Origin: Oscillibacter valericigenes
GTDB lineage: Bacteria; Bacillota; Clostridia; Oscillospirales; Oscillospiraceae
Reading direction: 5' to 3'
NCBI RefSeq assembly: GCF_021531315.1
Contig: NZ_JAFBIQ010000007.1
Coordinates: 1-64,000 of the forward strand
Length of the DNA: 64,000 nucleotides
How positions within the stretch are numbered: position 1 is the first letter of the stretch; each line of letters starts with the position of its first letter. The translations under genes and the position numbers were made by a program. Shown piece by piece: positions 54,271 through 62,660 of the stretch. The notes below the pieces were generated by a model. The model made no database searches and had not been told where the DNA came from. It was given only the letters and a program-made list of their open reading frames with translations.

Positions 54271-55197
54271 ATGGAAGAACCGAAAAGCATAGCAAAGCAC
54301 AGAACAAAAACCTCTGTTCCCGTGCAGGAGGATAAAATCACGCTGCTCCCGCTGTCGGAGCTGCACGACTTCCCCGACCACCCCTTCAAGGTGCGGGACG
54401 ATGAAGCCATGCAGGAAACGACGGAGAGCATCCGGCAGTACGGCGTTCTCGCCCCGGCCATCATCCGTCCCCGCGAGGACGGCGGCTATGAGATCATCGC
54501 TGGACACCGGCGCAGGCACGGCAGCGAGCTGGCGGGGCTTTCTGCCATGCCCTGCATCGTGCGGCAGATGGACGACGACACCGCCACCATCCTCATGGTG
54601 GACAGCAACATCCAGCGCGAGAACATCCTTCCCTCCGAACGGGCGCAGGCGTACAAAATGAAGCTGGAGGCTATCCGCCGCAAGGCTGGCAGACCGGCTA
54701 AAACTGCCGAAATAGACGGCAAAAATAATTCCCGACAAGTTGTCGGGAATTTAGAAAGTGCAGATATTGTCGGACAGGAAGCCGGTGAAAGCGGTAGACA
54801 GGTGCAACGCTACATCCGCCTGACCGAGCTATCACCGGAGCTTCAGCAGATAGTGGACGAGAAGAAGATCGGCATGACCCCCGCCGTGGAAATCTCCTAC
54901 CTCAAGCCGGAGGAACAGCAGATGCTCCTGACCGCCATCGACAGCGAGCAGGCCACGCCCTCGCTTTCGCAGGCACAGCGCATGAAAAAGCTCTCCCGCG
55001 ACGGCAAGCTCAACGACGACACCATGCTGGACATCATGATGGAGCAGAAAAAACCGGAGGGCTATAACGTCGTCCTCTCGGCGGACAAGCTGCGCGAATA
55101 CTTCCCGCACTCCTATACGCCGCAGAAGATGGAGGAAACCATCCTAAAGCTGCTGGACGCATGGCTGCGCAAGCGCCAGCGTGACCAGTCCAGATAG
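54271..55197 (+). CDS. ParB/Spo0J-like nuclease/partition domain protein
   Basis: A 308-residue protein starting 'MEEPKSIAKHRTKTSVPVQ' with GAGGAGG upstream. The ParB/sulfiredoxin-like domain spans about 30-125 ('PDHPFKVRDDEAM', 'IIAGHRRRHGSELAG', 'SNIQRENILPSERAQAYKM'). An HTH region follows ('SGRQVQRYIRLTELSPELQ'). Such proteins are common in plasmids and ICEs of Firmicutes; the ParA partner is not in the window. It looks intact and is followed by an IS. Confidence 0.88.
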   Translation: MEEPKSIAKHRTKTSVPVQEDKITLLPLSELHDFPDHPFKVRDDEAMQETTESIRQYGVLAPAIIRPREDGGYEIIAGHRRRHGSELAGLSAMPCIVRQMDDDTATILMVDSNIQRENILPSERAQAYKMKLEAIRRKAGRPAKTAEIDGKNNSRQVVGNLESADIVGQEAGESGRQVQRYIRLTELSPELQQIVDEKKIGMTPAVEISYLKPEEQQMLLTAIDSEQATPSLSQAQRMKKLSRDGKLNDDTMLDIMMEQKKPEGYNVVLSADKLREYFPHSYTPQKMEETILKLLDAWLRKRQRDQSR

Positions 55198-55984
55198 CCT
55201 GCGGCAGAATAGGGTTCCAGCTTGGAGAGTATGTTTGGATATAGAAAGCGGAGCCCCTTTTTGGTAAAATTGACTTGAGAGAAAACCAACCGGAAAGGGG
55301 CTGGCCGCTATCTACCGACAGGAAATCATTCAGGATGTGACGCTGTTCACATCCCAAAGTGCCGCTGCGTTTTACGACAAGCTTTTCAGCAGTCTGGACT
55401 TCACGCTGCCCAGAGCGGCAACCGGGCGGCGGGGCTTCCCCAAAGAAGCCATGGTCTGTGAGTTTATCGTTATGAAATGCGAGGGTTTCTCTCAAATCAC
55501 AGATTTGGTGGATTATTTGGACAACAACCGCATCATCGCCCATTACTGCGGCTTTAACATCATGGAGCCGCTGCCGTCCTACTGGACCTATGACCGCTTC
55601 CTGCGGCAGCTGAACAACGGTGCGTTGAAATCGATTATGGCCAATCTGGTGCGGAAGCTGTATGAATTGGGGATCGTGGACGCCTCATTTATTGGTCTGG
55701 ACTCCACACCCGTCATGGCAAACACGAAGCAGAACAACCCGAAATCCTTTGCAAAAAACAAGTTCTCTAAGGAAAACCACCCAAAAAGCGACCCAGACTG
55801 CGCCCTCGGCGTCCACTCGGCCTCCAACCAGCACAATGAGCGGCGGTATGAGTTCTACTGGGGGTATGGAAATGTCAAGAAATGTGCAGTCGGGAAACAC
55901 CCAAAATCTGAAAAGCATAGTAATACAGCGCAGTTTTCCGAAGTGGAGCGTAGCGGAACGCAGGAAAACTGCGGCGGCATCGGA

Positions 55985-56812
55985 TCAGGCTGCCGTCTGC
56001 GCCCGCACCCACTCCCGGTACTTCGCAGGCGGCAGTCCCAGCGGGTTGCGCGTATAGATCCTAACGCGGTTGTAGTAGATAAAAATATAGCGAAAAATGA
56101 TCGTTTTGACCTGTTCTCTCGGCAGTTTGTACGCCGCGATCTGATAGATCTTCTCTTTCTTGAGCGTGGCGAAAAAGCTCTCCATCCGTGCGTTGTCGAA
56201 GCAATGTCCGGTTCCGCTGAGGCTCTGTATCATGCCGCGGCGAGACAGCTCCGCGCGAAAAGCCGCGCTGGTGTATTGACTCCCGCGATCTGAGTGGAAC
56301 ACCGCTCCCTTTAGGCTCGGATAAATCCGCTCCAGCTGCCGCACCGTGTCAACGCACAGCTCCTTCTTCCTATTGTCCCGCATCTCGAGCGCGACGATCT
56401 CGCCGCTGAAGCAGTCCATGATCGGAGACACATACAGCTTGCCGTCCGCGCACTGTACCTCGGTAATATCCGTGAAGAATTTTTCCAAAGGGCGCCGGGC
56501 GCTGAAGTCCCGCTTTAAAAGATTTTCCTGCTCCTGCGCTTCTGTCGTGGTCTTCGTGATACCGTGCGGAATGCGTCTTTTATGGAGCCAGCCATTCTCT
56601 TTCATCACGCGGTACACCGTTCTCCGGCTGACGTCGACGCCGTCCTGCTCAAGTGCGAGGCATACGCGATCCACGCCGTAGTTGCGATTATCCGGATGCT
56701 CCGCAAGAATTGCATCAATCTTGACCGCAAGAAGCTGACGCCTGTTCCGTTTTTCCCTGTTTCTCAGCCAGCGGTAATAGCCGGATTCGCTCAGGCACAG
56801 GACACGGCACAT
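55985..56812 (-). CDS. IS3-family transposase OrfB
   Basis: DDE integrase-type transposase, 275 residues from 'MCRVLCLSESGYYRWLRNR'. Catalytic residues lie in 'FFTDITEVQCADGKLY', 'AVFHSDRGSQYTS' and 'DNARMESFFATLK'. It is made as a fusion with OrfA by -1 frameshifting in this family; the frames overlap at 56880-56860, but no classical A6G slippery run is there. Confidence 0.93.
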   Translation of the reverse strand: MCRVLCLSESGYYRWLRNREKRNRRQLLAVKIDAILAEHPDNRNYGVDRVCLALEQDGVDVSRRTVYRVMKENGWLHKRRIPHGITKTTTEAQEQENLLKRDFSARRPLEKFFTDITEVQCADGKLYVSPIMDCFSGEIVALEMRDNRKKELCVDTVRQLERIYPSLKGAVFHSDRGSQYTSAAFRAELSRRGMIQSLSGTGHCFDNARMESFFATLKKEKIYQIAAYKLPREQVKTIIFRYIFIYYNRVRIYTRNPLGLPPAKYREWVRAQTAA

Positions 56813-56871
56813 CTCCTTTGCCGTGTAGACGCCCTTGCGTTCGGCTACGAACAGGTGTCGTTCACACGCTT

Positions 56872-57144
56872 TTACTTCTTGCGGTCTTGCGCGAAAAAAC
56901 CGAGTGCGTCCTTGAGAATATTGTTCGCGGTCCGCAGCTCGGCATTTTCTCGCTCAAGCTCACGGATGCGGATCGTCTGCTCCTCTGCGCTCGGTGTCTT
57001 CGCGGGCGGTGTATTTCGGCGTATGCTGCGCCAGTCCGCCAGCGTGTAGTACGCAATGCCGAGCTGCTGCGTGGCTTTCTTCACGCCGATCTCGTCTGAC
57101 AGCTCCAGCGCTTCTTCCTTGAATTCTTTGCTGTAATGCTTCAT
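56872..57144 (-). CDS. IS3-family OrfA
   Basis: A 90-residue helix-turn-helix and leucine-zipper protein, starting 'MKHYSKEFKEEALELSDEI' with GGAGGG upstream. It ends 'ELRTANNILKDALGFFAQ' before the stop. It binds the IS ends and contributes the N-terminus of OrfAB. Confidence 0.9.
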   Translation of the reverse strand: MKHYSKEFKEEALELSDEIGVKKATQQLGIAYYTLADWRSIRRNTPPAKTPSAEEQTIRIRELERENAELRTANNILKDALGFFAQDRKK

Positions 57145-57900
57145 TGCGATTCCCTCCATCTCTGTTCTTTCAGTTTAACAGATTTTTGGGGATTTTGCGA
57201 CTGCACTTACAGGGTACTACTCCAGTACAAGAGCCATGTGCTGGTGGACTGCATCTCCGGCCTGCCGCTCTACGAGCTGACCACCCAAGCCAACATCATG
57301 GATGCCACAGTTGCCGTTAACATCCTCGCCGCAGCCAACCAGATTCTCCCTTTGCAGGGATGTTCCTTTCTTGCTGATAAGGGCTACGACGCGAAAAGCA
57401 TCTACAACACCGTGAAATCGGTCTATGATGGGGAAGCTTTTATCCCCCTCAAAAAACGCAATTCCAAGAGCAAAGCTCTTCCGGCAGGTAACTTGATCTG
57501 TGATGCTGGACTGGCTATGCACAAAGATGGCAAAACCACCGACAATAATCGTACCCGCCAGAAATTCTGCTGCCCCTTCCGCCAGTCCAAAACCGGTGTT
57601 TGCCCCTGCAACCACAAAAATTGGAATAACGGGAAGAAAAAACAGGGGCTGTACGAAATACAAGACCGTTTCCGATGACTATAGACTTTCCATTGACCGT
57701 AGCTGCTTCTGTTTCAAGAGGACATACGCCTTGCGTACAGAGTGTGAAAGATACAATTTCCGTTTTAAGGCGTCTGGACAGGAACGATTATGAGTGCGTA
57801 ACGGAGGCAGTGCGGCAAACCTCAATACGCTGGCCCACATCTCCGCTTTAACGGTTGCGCTGGCCGCCGTTCTGCACGGCTCTCACTCCTACCGTTCTGC

Positions 57901-58167
57901 CAAACAGCTTCGGCGTTCCGCCTGATCTACCTGTTCCATACCTTTTTCAGGCGCGGGGTCTACCGCGCTACGGTTTTTGCGCCCTTGAGACGCCCCAAGC
58001 TCTTTTGATTCCCGTTTGCCTTGTTTGTGGGCTGCTCCTTCTGCCTGCTTTGCTCATCTCTAGTTTTTCAAAACTTGCTGGCGACGGACGGTTCTCAAAA
58101 CCGTCTACGGATGGCAAGTCCACAGGGAATAGCCGCATAAGCGGTGCAAGGGGGTGTAGCCACCTTG
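57901..58167. other. IS remnant and spacer
   Basis: About 270 bases continuing from the broken transposase. A hairpin GACGGTTCTC...GAGAACCGTC-like palindrome lies near 58090-58110 and may be the right end of the IS. No gene. Confidence 0.35.
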
Positions 58168-58373
58168 ACGGAATGAAGTGACGAAATATTCTCGATTGGA
58201 CGAATTGTTTTCAAAAAGGCATTCTGAACGGCATCCTCCACATCATGAGGGTCTTTCAAAATGCGAAGCGCCGCCTGCTCCATTCGCTCATGGTATTGCT
58301 CGTAGATCTCCGCAAACAGTGCACGGTCCGCATCGCTTTCTAATGCAGAATAAAAGGTACGAAAGCATATCAA
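58168..58373 (-). pseudogene. Sigma-70 family factor, N-terminal fragment
   Basis: About 66 codons of an ECF-type sigma factor ('LFAEIYEQYHERMEQAALR', 'ILKDPHDVEDAVQNAFLKT'), covering region 2. It then enters foreign sequence. Non-functional. Confidence 0.8.
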
Positions 58374-58931
58374 AACACCAAACAGCTTGAAGCCATTTAC
58401 ACTGCGCTGCCCAGTTTAAAGTACTTTTATGTTGTAGACATTGTTGCAGAGCACGCAGCTCATTTTGCACAGATGATGGGCGAAAAGCTTGGGATTCAAA
58501 TCACACCTGTGACCAGCATTCAGGCAGTTGACCGTCCGGCAGATATCACAGTTAACGCATCCAGTGCAGAAGTCCCCGTAATGGATCTGTCTGTTGCGCG
58601 CGCAGGTGCACTGCATATTTGCGTCGGTGGTCTGGATCATCCCGATCTTTATAAGAAAGCAGATAAAATATTCTGCGATTCCTGGCATCAGGTTCGGCAC
58701 AGAGGTTTCTGCTATCTCGCATTGGATGGAATTGCCGGCAAGGTTCGTGATGAAGATATTTACTCGCAAGAAATTGGTGAGATCATCTGCGGAGACAAGC
58801 CCGACCGCGAGAGCGAGTAAGAGTTTCTCTATTACAAGCCTGTTGGCATGGGCATTCTCGATATTGCCATCGCTACCCGCATTTACCGCACGGCAAAGGA
58901 CCGCAGGGTTGGTGTGTGGTTGGATTACTGA
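58368..58931 (+). pseudogene. Ornithine cyclodeaminase/mu-crystallin family protein, fragment with in-frame TAA
   Basis: C-terminal two thirds of an OCD family NAD(P) enzyme: 'YTALPSLKYFYVVDIVAEH', 'GALHICVGGLDHPDLYKKA'. A TAA at 58818-58820 interrupts the frame, which then continues 'EFLYYKPVGMGILDIAIAT', the conserved end of the family. No start codon; lies directly against the sigma-factor fragment. Confidence 0.78.
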
Positions 58932-59023
58932 GCCGCGAGAGGTTGTTTTATCACTCTGTCATATCCCCCTTTGCGACCGCAGAGGGGGATATGATGCCAT
59001 CAGAAACAAAGGAGGTCTTTATT

Positions 59024-59325
59024 ATGACGATCATGCGAGGGGCAGCGCCAGTCAGGGGATGCCCATCGGGATCTTGATGGCTGATACATTGACCCCCCAC
59101 ATTATCGGTGATGTTGAAAACGGTTTTACCTATGAATTTCCTGTCCGTTTTCTCACCGTGCGTGATGCGACCGCTTTGCGTTGTGCGCAACGTGATGCCG
59201 CGCTGGAGAAGCACTGCGTCGAAGCTGCACAGCATCTGGAACAAGATGGTTATCAGGCAGTTGCTTGCGGAAACAGCGCATTTGCTATGTTTGAATCCGC
59301 ACTCTCAATTTTTGTAGTTCGCTAA
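59024..59325 (+). pseudogene. Aspartate/glutamate racemase-family protein, N-terminal fragment
   Basis: Start near ATG 59024 or 59035, with GGAGG upstream. 'GMPIGILMADTLTPHIIGD' and 'ENGFTYEFPVRFLTVRD' match the start of Asp/Glu/hydantoin racemase-like proteins. It ends at about 100 residues, before the second catalytic Cys. With the OCD fragment it may be from an amino-acid-use operon. Confidence 0.72.
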
Positions 59326-59336
59326 GCTACACATAG

Positions 59337-59857
59337 ACGAAATCCAGCAGCCGGTCAAAATACATCTTCTCGACTACCTCGGCATTTTCTCCTTCGCCCC
59401 GGATGCGGTACTGCGCTCTTACCAGCGGCGCGTCTACCTCCGGGTTCTTCCCCAAGCTGACACCGCTGACAAAAGCCTCATAGCCGCTGGAATAGATCAA
59501 CTGCGCCAGAGATTCTTTTCTCTAGCCTTTTTTCTTTTCAAACACAGCGTTTGCAAAAACCCGGTCCAAAAACCACGCACACCGCTCCTGAATAAGCTGA
59601 ATGTCCTTGATCTGCTGCATGAAGGACGGTATTTCGCGTTCCTCATTGATCACATATTCCGCAAATGCCTCCCGCACTTCCTCACCCACAAATTCCTCGA
59701 TCTTCATATCTCCGAAATAACGGAAGTCCATCAGATACAATCGGTAGAGTGGCAGAGATCCAAAACCCTTTTGCATGCCCATATAGGCACGCGGAGCGTC
59801 ATCATAATTCTTTTCGTGGACAGCCGTGTTCAACGATGCGGACACGCTGCAAAGCAC
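59337..59857 (-). pseudogene. Unknown gene with an in-frame TAG
   Basis: One frame from about 59820 to 59337. The first part ('YRLYLMDFRYFGDMKIEEF', 'QQIKDIQLIQERCAWFLDR') ends in TAG at 59522-59524, then continues in frame for 60 codons ('KESLAQLIYSSGYEAFVSG', 'EKMYFDRLLDFVYV'). Family not recognised; possibly a plasmid or ICE accessory protein. The N-terminus is probably lost where it meets the ATPase fragment. Confidence 0.55.
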
Positions 59858-60248
59858 CGCTTACGAACCGGTCTCCTTCGTGGTCGACGATCTGTTTCCT
59901 CAGGGACTGCACCTGCTGGCAGGCGCGCCGAAGATCGGCAAATCGTGGCTGGCGCTGTGGCTATGTCTTTGCGCCGCGCAGGGCAAACCGCTCTGGACGT
60001 TCGCCACGCACCCATGCGAAGTGCTGTACCTCTGTCTGGAGGACAGCTTCCAGCGCATCCAAAGCCGCCTCTTTGATCTCATGGAGGACGCGCCGCCCAC
60101 GCTGCACTTCGCCGTCATGTCCCAGCAGCTCCACAACGGGCTGGTGGAACAGATCGAGCAATTCTTGAAGGAGCATCCCACCACCGGGCTCATCGTCATC
60201 GACACGCTCCAGCGCACCCGCTCCGCGGGCAATGACGCGAATCCATGA
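59826..60248 (+). pseudogene. RepA/AAA_25-type ATPase, fragment
   Basis: About 135 codons of a RecA-like helicase/ATPase of plasmid and ICE replication modules: Walker A 'LLAGAPKIGKSWLALWLCL' and Walker B 'TGLIVIDTLQRTRS'. The start is fused to other sequence, and the C-terminus is lost near 60240, right before the non-coding island end. Confidence 0.78.
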
Positions 60249-60354
60249 CCGAGCAACTTTTTTTGATTTCGAATTACTCCGCACGCTCCGGCATTCCATC
60301 GTTTTCTTTTACTCAACTGCATAGCAATTCCCCAACTACTGGTTTTCGGCATAG

Positions 60355-60418
60355 AAAAATTACAGTCGTCAATCCGCGTACAATAGCAAAAATATACGGG
60401 GATCCTACTGTAATTTTT
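60355..60418. repeat. Subterminal palindrome, right end
   Basis: AAAAATTACAGT (60355-60366) pairs with ACTGTAATTTTT (60407-60418), with CCGCGTA/TACGGGG partial pairing inside. Counterpart of 31673-31732. Confidence 0.65.
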
Positions 60419-60446
60419 AATAATACCAATCCGTTTTTATCTCCTC

Positions 60447-60474
60447 AAGCCCTTGTATCGCAAGGGTTTAAGCT
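60447..60474. repeat. Right inverted arm of the island
   Basis: AAGCCCTTG...CAAGGGTTTAAGCT, inverted and imperfect copy of 31614-31642. In the joined form the two arms flank the core, with their centre of symmetry one base into the 12-bp repeat. Confidence 0.7.
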
Positions 60475-60486
60475 ATATGGTATCGC

Positions 60487-60498
60487 TCCACATCCCAC
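60487..60498. repeat. Right direct repeat (att core) of the island
   Basis: TCCACATCCCAC, identical to 31600-31611. Confidence 0.85.
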
Positions 60499-61064
60499 TG
60501 GATCGGCTCCATGCCGATCGAGCGGATGGCGGAGATCACATGGTCGTCGTACTCGCCGAAGGGGCAGCGGATCAGCGTCGGACGGATACCGGTGAGCCCC
60601 TCGATCTTGTCGCTGCAGGTGTTCACATCGGCGATGATCTGCTCGGCAGTGAGCGCGTTGAAGTGGTCGTGCGCGTTGGAGTGGTTCATCAGCTCGCAGC
60701 CGCTCTCCACGATGGCCTTGGCCTGCGCGGGATACTGGTCGGCCCAGTTGCCGACGACGAAAAAGGTCGCCTTGACGCCGTAGTCCGCGAGCACGTCGAG
60801 GATCCTCTGCGTGTTGTCCGCCCCCCACGCCGCGTCGAACGAGATGCTGCACACCTTCTGGTCGCGCTCAACGCAGTAGATGGGCAGCTGCCGCGTCGCG
60901 ACCGAGGCCCGCACGGCGGCGGGCGCGTTCACCGCGCCGAAGATGGCGGCCGCCGCCAGCAGCGCCGCGCCGACGCTCAGCGTCCTGCGGTGAAGCACAA
61001 AAAAGCGCGGCCTCGCCGCCTCGCGCTTGCCGCGCCCCTTCCGAAAAGAAAACCGTAAAAACAT
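60487..61064 (-). pseudogene. N-terminal part of the polysaccharide deacetylase split by the island
   Basis: Starts at 61064 ('MFLRFSFRKGRGKREAARP'), eight bases after GGAGG. A membrane or signal segment lies at about 29-48, then the NodB domain: 'SISFDAAWGADNTQRILDV' (the first catalytic Asp replaced by the FDAxWG form seen in sporulation-type deacetylases), 'NHSNAHDHFN' with metal His, and 'RCPFGEYDDHV'. It ends at the island junction after 'MEPIQWDV', followed by six foreign codons and a stop. Joining to 31359-31611 gives a 272-residue protein. Confidence 0.9.
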
Positions 61065-61105
61065 CCGCATATCCTCCCCGTTTTGTTTTGGTAGAGGATA
61101 TGCGG
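61065..61105 (-). promoter_or_regulatory. Hairpin covering the ribosome-binding site of the deacetylase
   Basis: CCGCATATCCTC (minus strand, 61105-61094) pairs perfectly with GAGGATATGCGG (61076-61065) around a 17-base loop. The second arm holds the GGAGG of the gene, so the stem would hide the ribosome-binding site. Confidence 0.65.
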
Positions 61106-61140
61106 ACGCTTTCTTTTTCATGTCTCGCGCGCTGCGCGCC

Positions 61141-62190
61141 TCACATCGGCGCCTTCCGCTCCTGTGCGCGGTAGGCGACCACCGTCTCGTCAATGCCGCG
61201 CGTGGCGTAGGCGTTGAGCGATAGGTCCGCGCGCGCAAGCGCCAGATACTCATAGTAGCCCTGCGCGCCGATCATCGCGCCGTTGTCGCCGCAGAACCGC
61301 AGCGGCGGCAGATAGAGCTTCACGCCCTCGCGCGCGCACGCCGCCTCAAGGTCGGTGCGGAGGATGCTGTTTGCGGCCACGCCGCCGGCGGCGACAAGTG
61401 TTTTCCGCCCGCACTCCCGCGCGGCGCGCATCGCCCGCGGCACCAGTTCATCGGACACCGCGCGGGTAAAGTCCCGCGCGAGCGCCGCGCGGTCGAGCGC
61501 CTCGCCCTTCTGCTCGGCGTTGTGCGCGAGGTTGACCACCGCGGTTTTCAAGCCGGAAAAGCTCATGTCGAGCGGATGGCCCTCGATGCTCGCGCGCGGC
61601 AGGTCGTAAACGCCGCCCGCGCTCTGCTGCGCCAGCTCGTCCATCGGTTTGCCGCCGGGATAGGGCAGCCCGAGCACGCGCGCGGCCTTGTCGAAGCACT
61701 CGCCCGCCGCATCGTCGCGCGTCGCGCCGACGAGAGCAAAGTCCGTATAGCCCCCCACGTCCACGAGCAGCGTGTTGCCGCCGGACATGCAAAGCGCAAG
61801 AAACGGCGGCTCCAGCTCTGAAAAGGCGAGGTAGTTCGCCGCGATGTGCCCGCGGATGTGATGCACGGGAACGAGCGGCACGCCGAGCGCGTAGGCAACG
61901 GACTTGGCGAAGCTCAGCCCCACCAGCACCGCGCCGATCAGCCCCGGCGCATAGGTGACGGCCACCGCGTCGATGTCGCATTTCGACACGCCCGCGTCCG
62001 CGAGCGCCTTGTCCGTCAGCGCGGCGATGGCCTCAATGTGCTTGCGCGAGGCGATCTCCGGCACGACGCCGCCGTAGAGCGCGTGCATATCCGCCTGCGA
62101 GGCGATGGCATCCGAGAGCACCCTTCTGCCGTCCTCGACGACCGCCACCGCGGTCTCGTCGCAGGAGGATTCAAAGGCCAGTATCTTCAT
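61141..62190 (-). CDS. tsaD: tRNA threonylcarbamoyladenosine biosynthesis protein TsaD
   Basis: Transfers the threonylcarbamoyl group to A37 of ANN-decoding tRNAs, with TsaB and TsaE. It has 349 residues, ASKHA fold: 'LAFESSCDETAVAVVEDGR' at the start, 'HIRGHIAANYL' with metal His, 'CMSGGNTLLVDVGG' and 'AAGGVAANSILR'. It overlaps rimI by four bases. tsaB is not in the window. Confidence 0.96.
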   Translation of the reverse strand: MKILAFESSCDETAVAVVEDGRRVLSDAIASQADMHALYGGVVPEIASRKHIEAIAALTDKALADAGVSKCDIDAVAVTYAPGLIGAVLVGLSFAKSVAYALGVPLVPVHHIRGHIAANYLAFSELEPPFLALCMSGGNTLLVDVGGYTDFALVGATRDDAAGECFDKAARVLGLPYPGGKPMDELAQQSAGGVYDLPRASIEGHPLDMSFSGLKTAVVNLAHNAEQKGEALDRAALARDFTRAVSDELVPRAMRAARECGRKTLVAAGGVAANSILRTDLEAACAREGVKLYLPPLRFCGDNGAMIGAQGYYEYLALARADLSLNAYATRGIDETVVAYRAQERKAPM

Positions 62191-62660
62191 TTCGCTCCCT
62201 CCCCGAATTCCCTCGTCATGATAACGGCATCCTCCTTTGGATGCTCGTAGTAGTTCTTGCGGCGGCCCACGCCGCGGTAGCCGTGCCGCCCGTAGAGCGC
62301 GATGGCGGCGTAGTTGCCCGCGCGCACCTCAAGCGTGAGAAAGGCAAGGTGATTGCCCTCGGCAAAGCGCTCAAACACATCGAGCAGCCTGCCCGCCACG
62401 CCGCGGCGGCGGCAGTCGGGCCGCACGGCGACATTCGTAATGTAGCCCTCGTCGAGCACGACCTGCAAGCCCGCATAGCCGACCACGCGCTCCTCTTCGT
62501 CGAGCGCCACCAGAAAGGCCGAGAGCGCGTTGTCCAGCTCCTCGGCGAGCGCATTGCGCGACCAAGGCACGGTAAAGCAGGTCCGCTCCAGCTCCGCCAC
62601 CGCGTCGAGATGCTCGGTTTTCATCGGTACGATACGCACCGCCATAGTTCTCTCACCCAT
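62187..62660 (-). CDS. rimI: Ribosomal-protein-alanine N-acetyltransferase RimI
   Basis: GNAT acetyltransferase, 157 residues, with the acetyl-CoA loop 'VRPDCRRRGVAGRLLDVF' and 'FLTLEVRAGNYAAIALYGR'. The start at 62660 lies eight bases after GGAGG at the end of polA. The rimI-tsaD overlap is the common Firmicutes arrangement. Confidence 0.93.
   Translation of the reverse strand: MGERTMAVRIVPMKTEHLDAVAELERTCFTVPWSRNALAEELDNALSAFLVALDEEERVVGYAGLQVVLDEGYITNVAVRPDCRRRGVAGRLLDVFERFAEGNHLAFLTLEVRAGNYAAIALYGRHGYRGVGRRKNYYEHPKEDAVIMTREFGEGAK

Larger units (their letters stand above)
55867..57224. mobile_element. IS3-family element
   Basis: 1358 bp, ends begin TGGA on both sides, 3-bp duplication GTA (55864-55866 and 57225-57227), inner inverted parts GTGCAGTCG and CCCAAAAATCTG. 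Inserted in the transposase gene at 55283. Confidence 0.88.
55283..57900 (+). pseudogene. IS1182-like transposase split by IS3 and frameshifted
   Basis: N-terminal part to 55866 ('QDVTLFTSQSAAAFYDKLF', 'GLDSTPVMANTKQNNPKSF' with a catalytic Asp; the start codon is unclear). The frame resumes at 57228 ('YKSHVLVDCISGLPLYELT', 'LADKGYDAKSIYNTV') and is joined in frame by removing the IS3 element and one GTA. Near 57645 the frame changes: the continuing match 'YALRTECERYNFRFKASGQ' is in another frame. So it is inactive twice over. Confidence 0.82.
31612..60498. mobile_element. 28.9-kb composite integrated island
   Basis: Bounded by identical 12-bp repeats (31600-31611, 60487-60498) and inserted in a deacetylase gene. 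The ends carry related inverted arms (31614-31642 and 60447-60474) and, further in, similar palindromes with ACAGT...ACTGTAATTT arms. A large serine recombinase at the left end is the probable integrase. Content is a mix of possible defence and regulatory genes, metabolic genes, plasmid-like fragments and nested insertion sequences. No full set of conjugation genes was seen, so it is probably a decayed integrative element. Confidence 0.85.

Noticed and set aside
44391-59524. Reassignment of TAG to an amino acid on the island
   Set aside because: TAG is used as a normal stop by the ParB-like gene (55195-55197), and TAA and TGA also interrupt genes here. Simple decay explains all.
31612-60498. 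Island as a complete conjugative element or prophage
   Set aside because: No relaxase, type IV secretion, portal, terminase or capsid genes were found.
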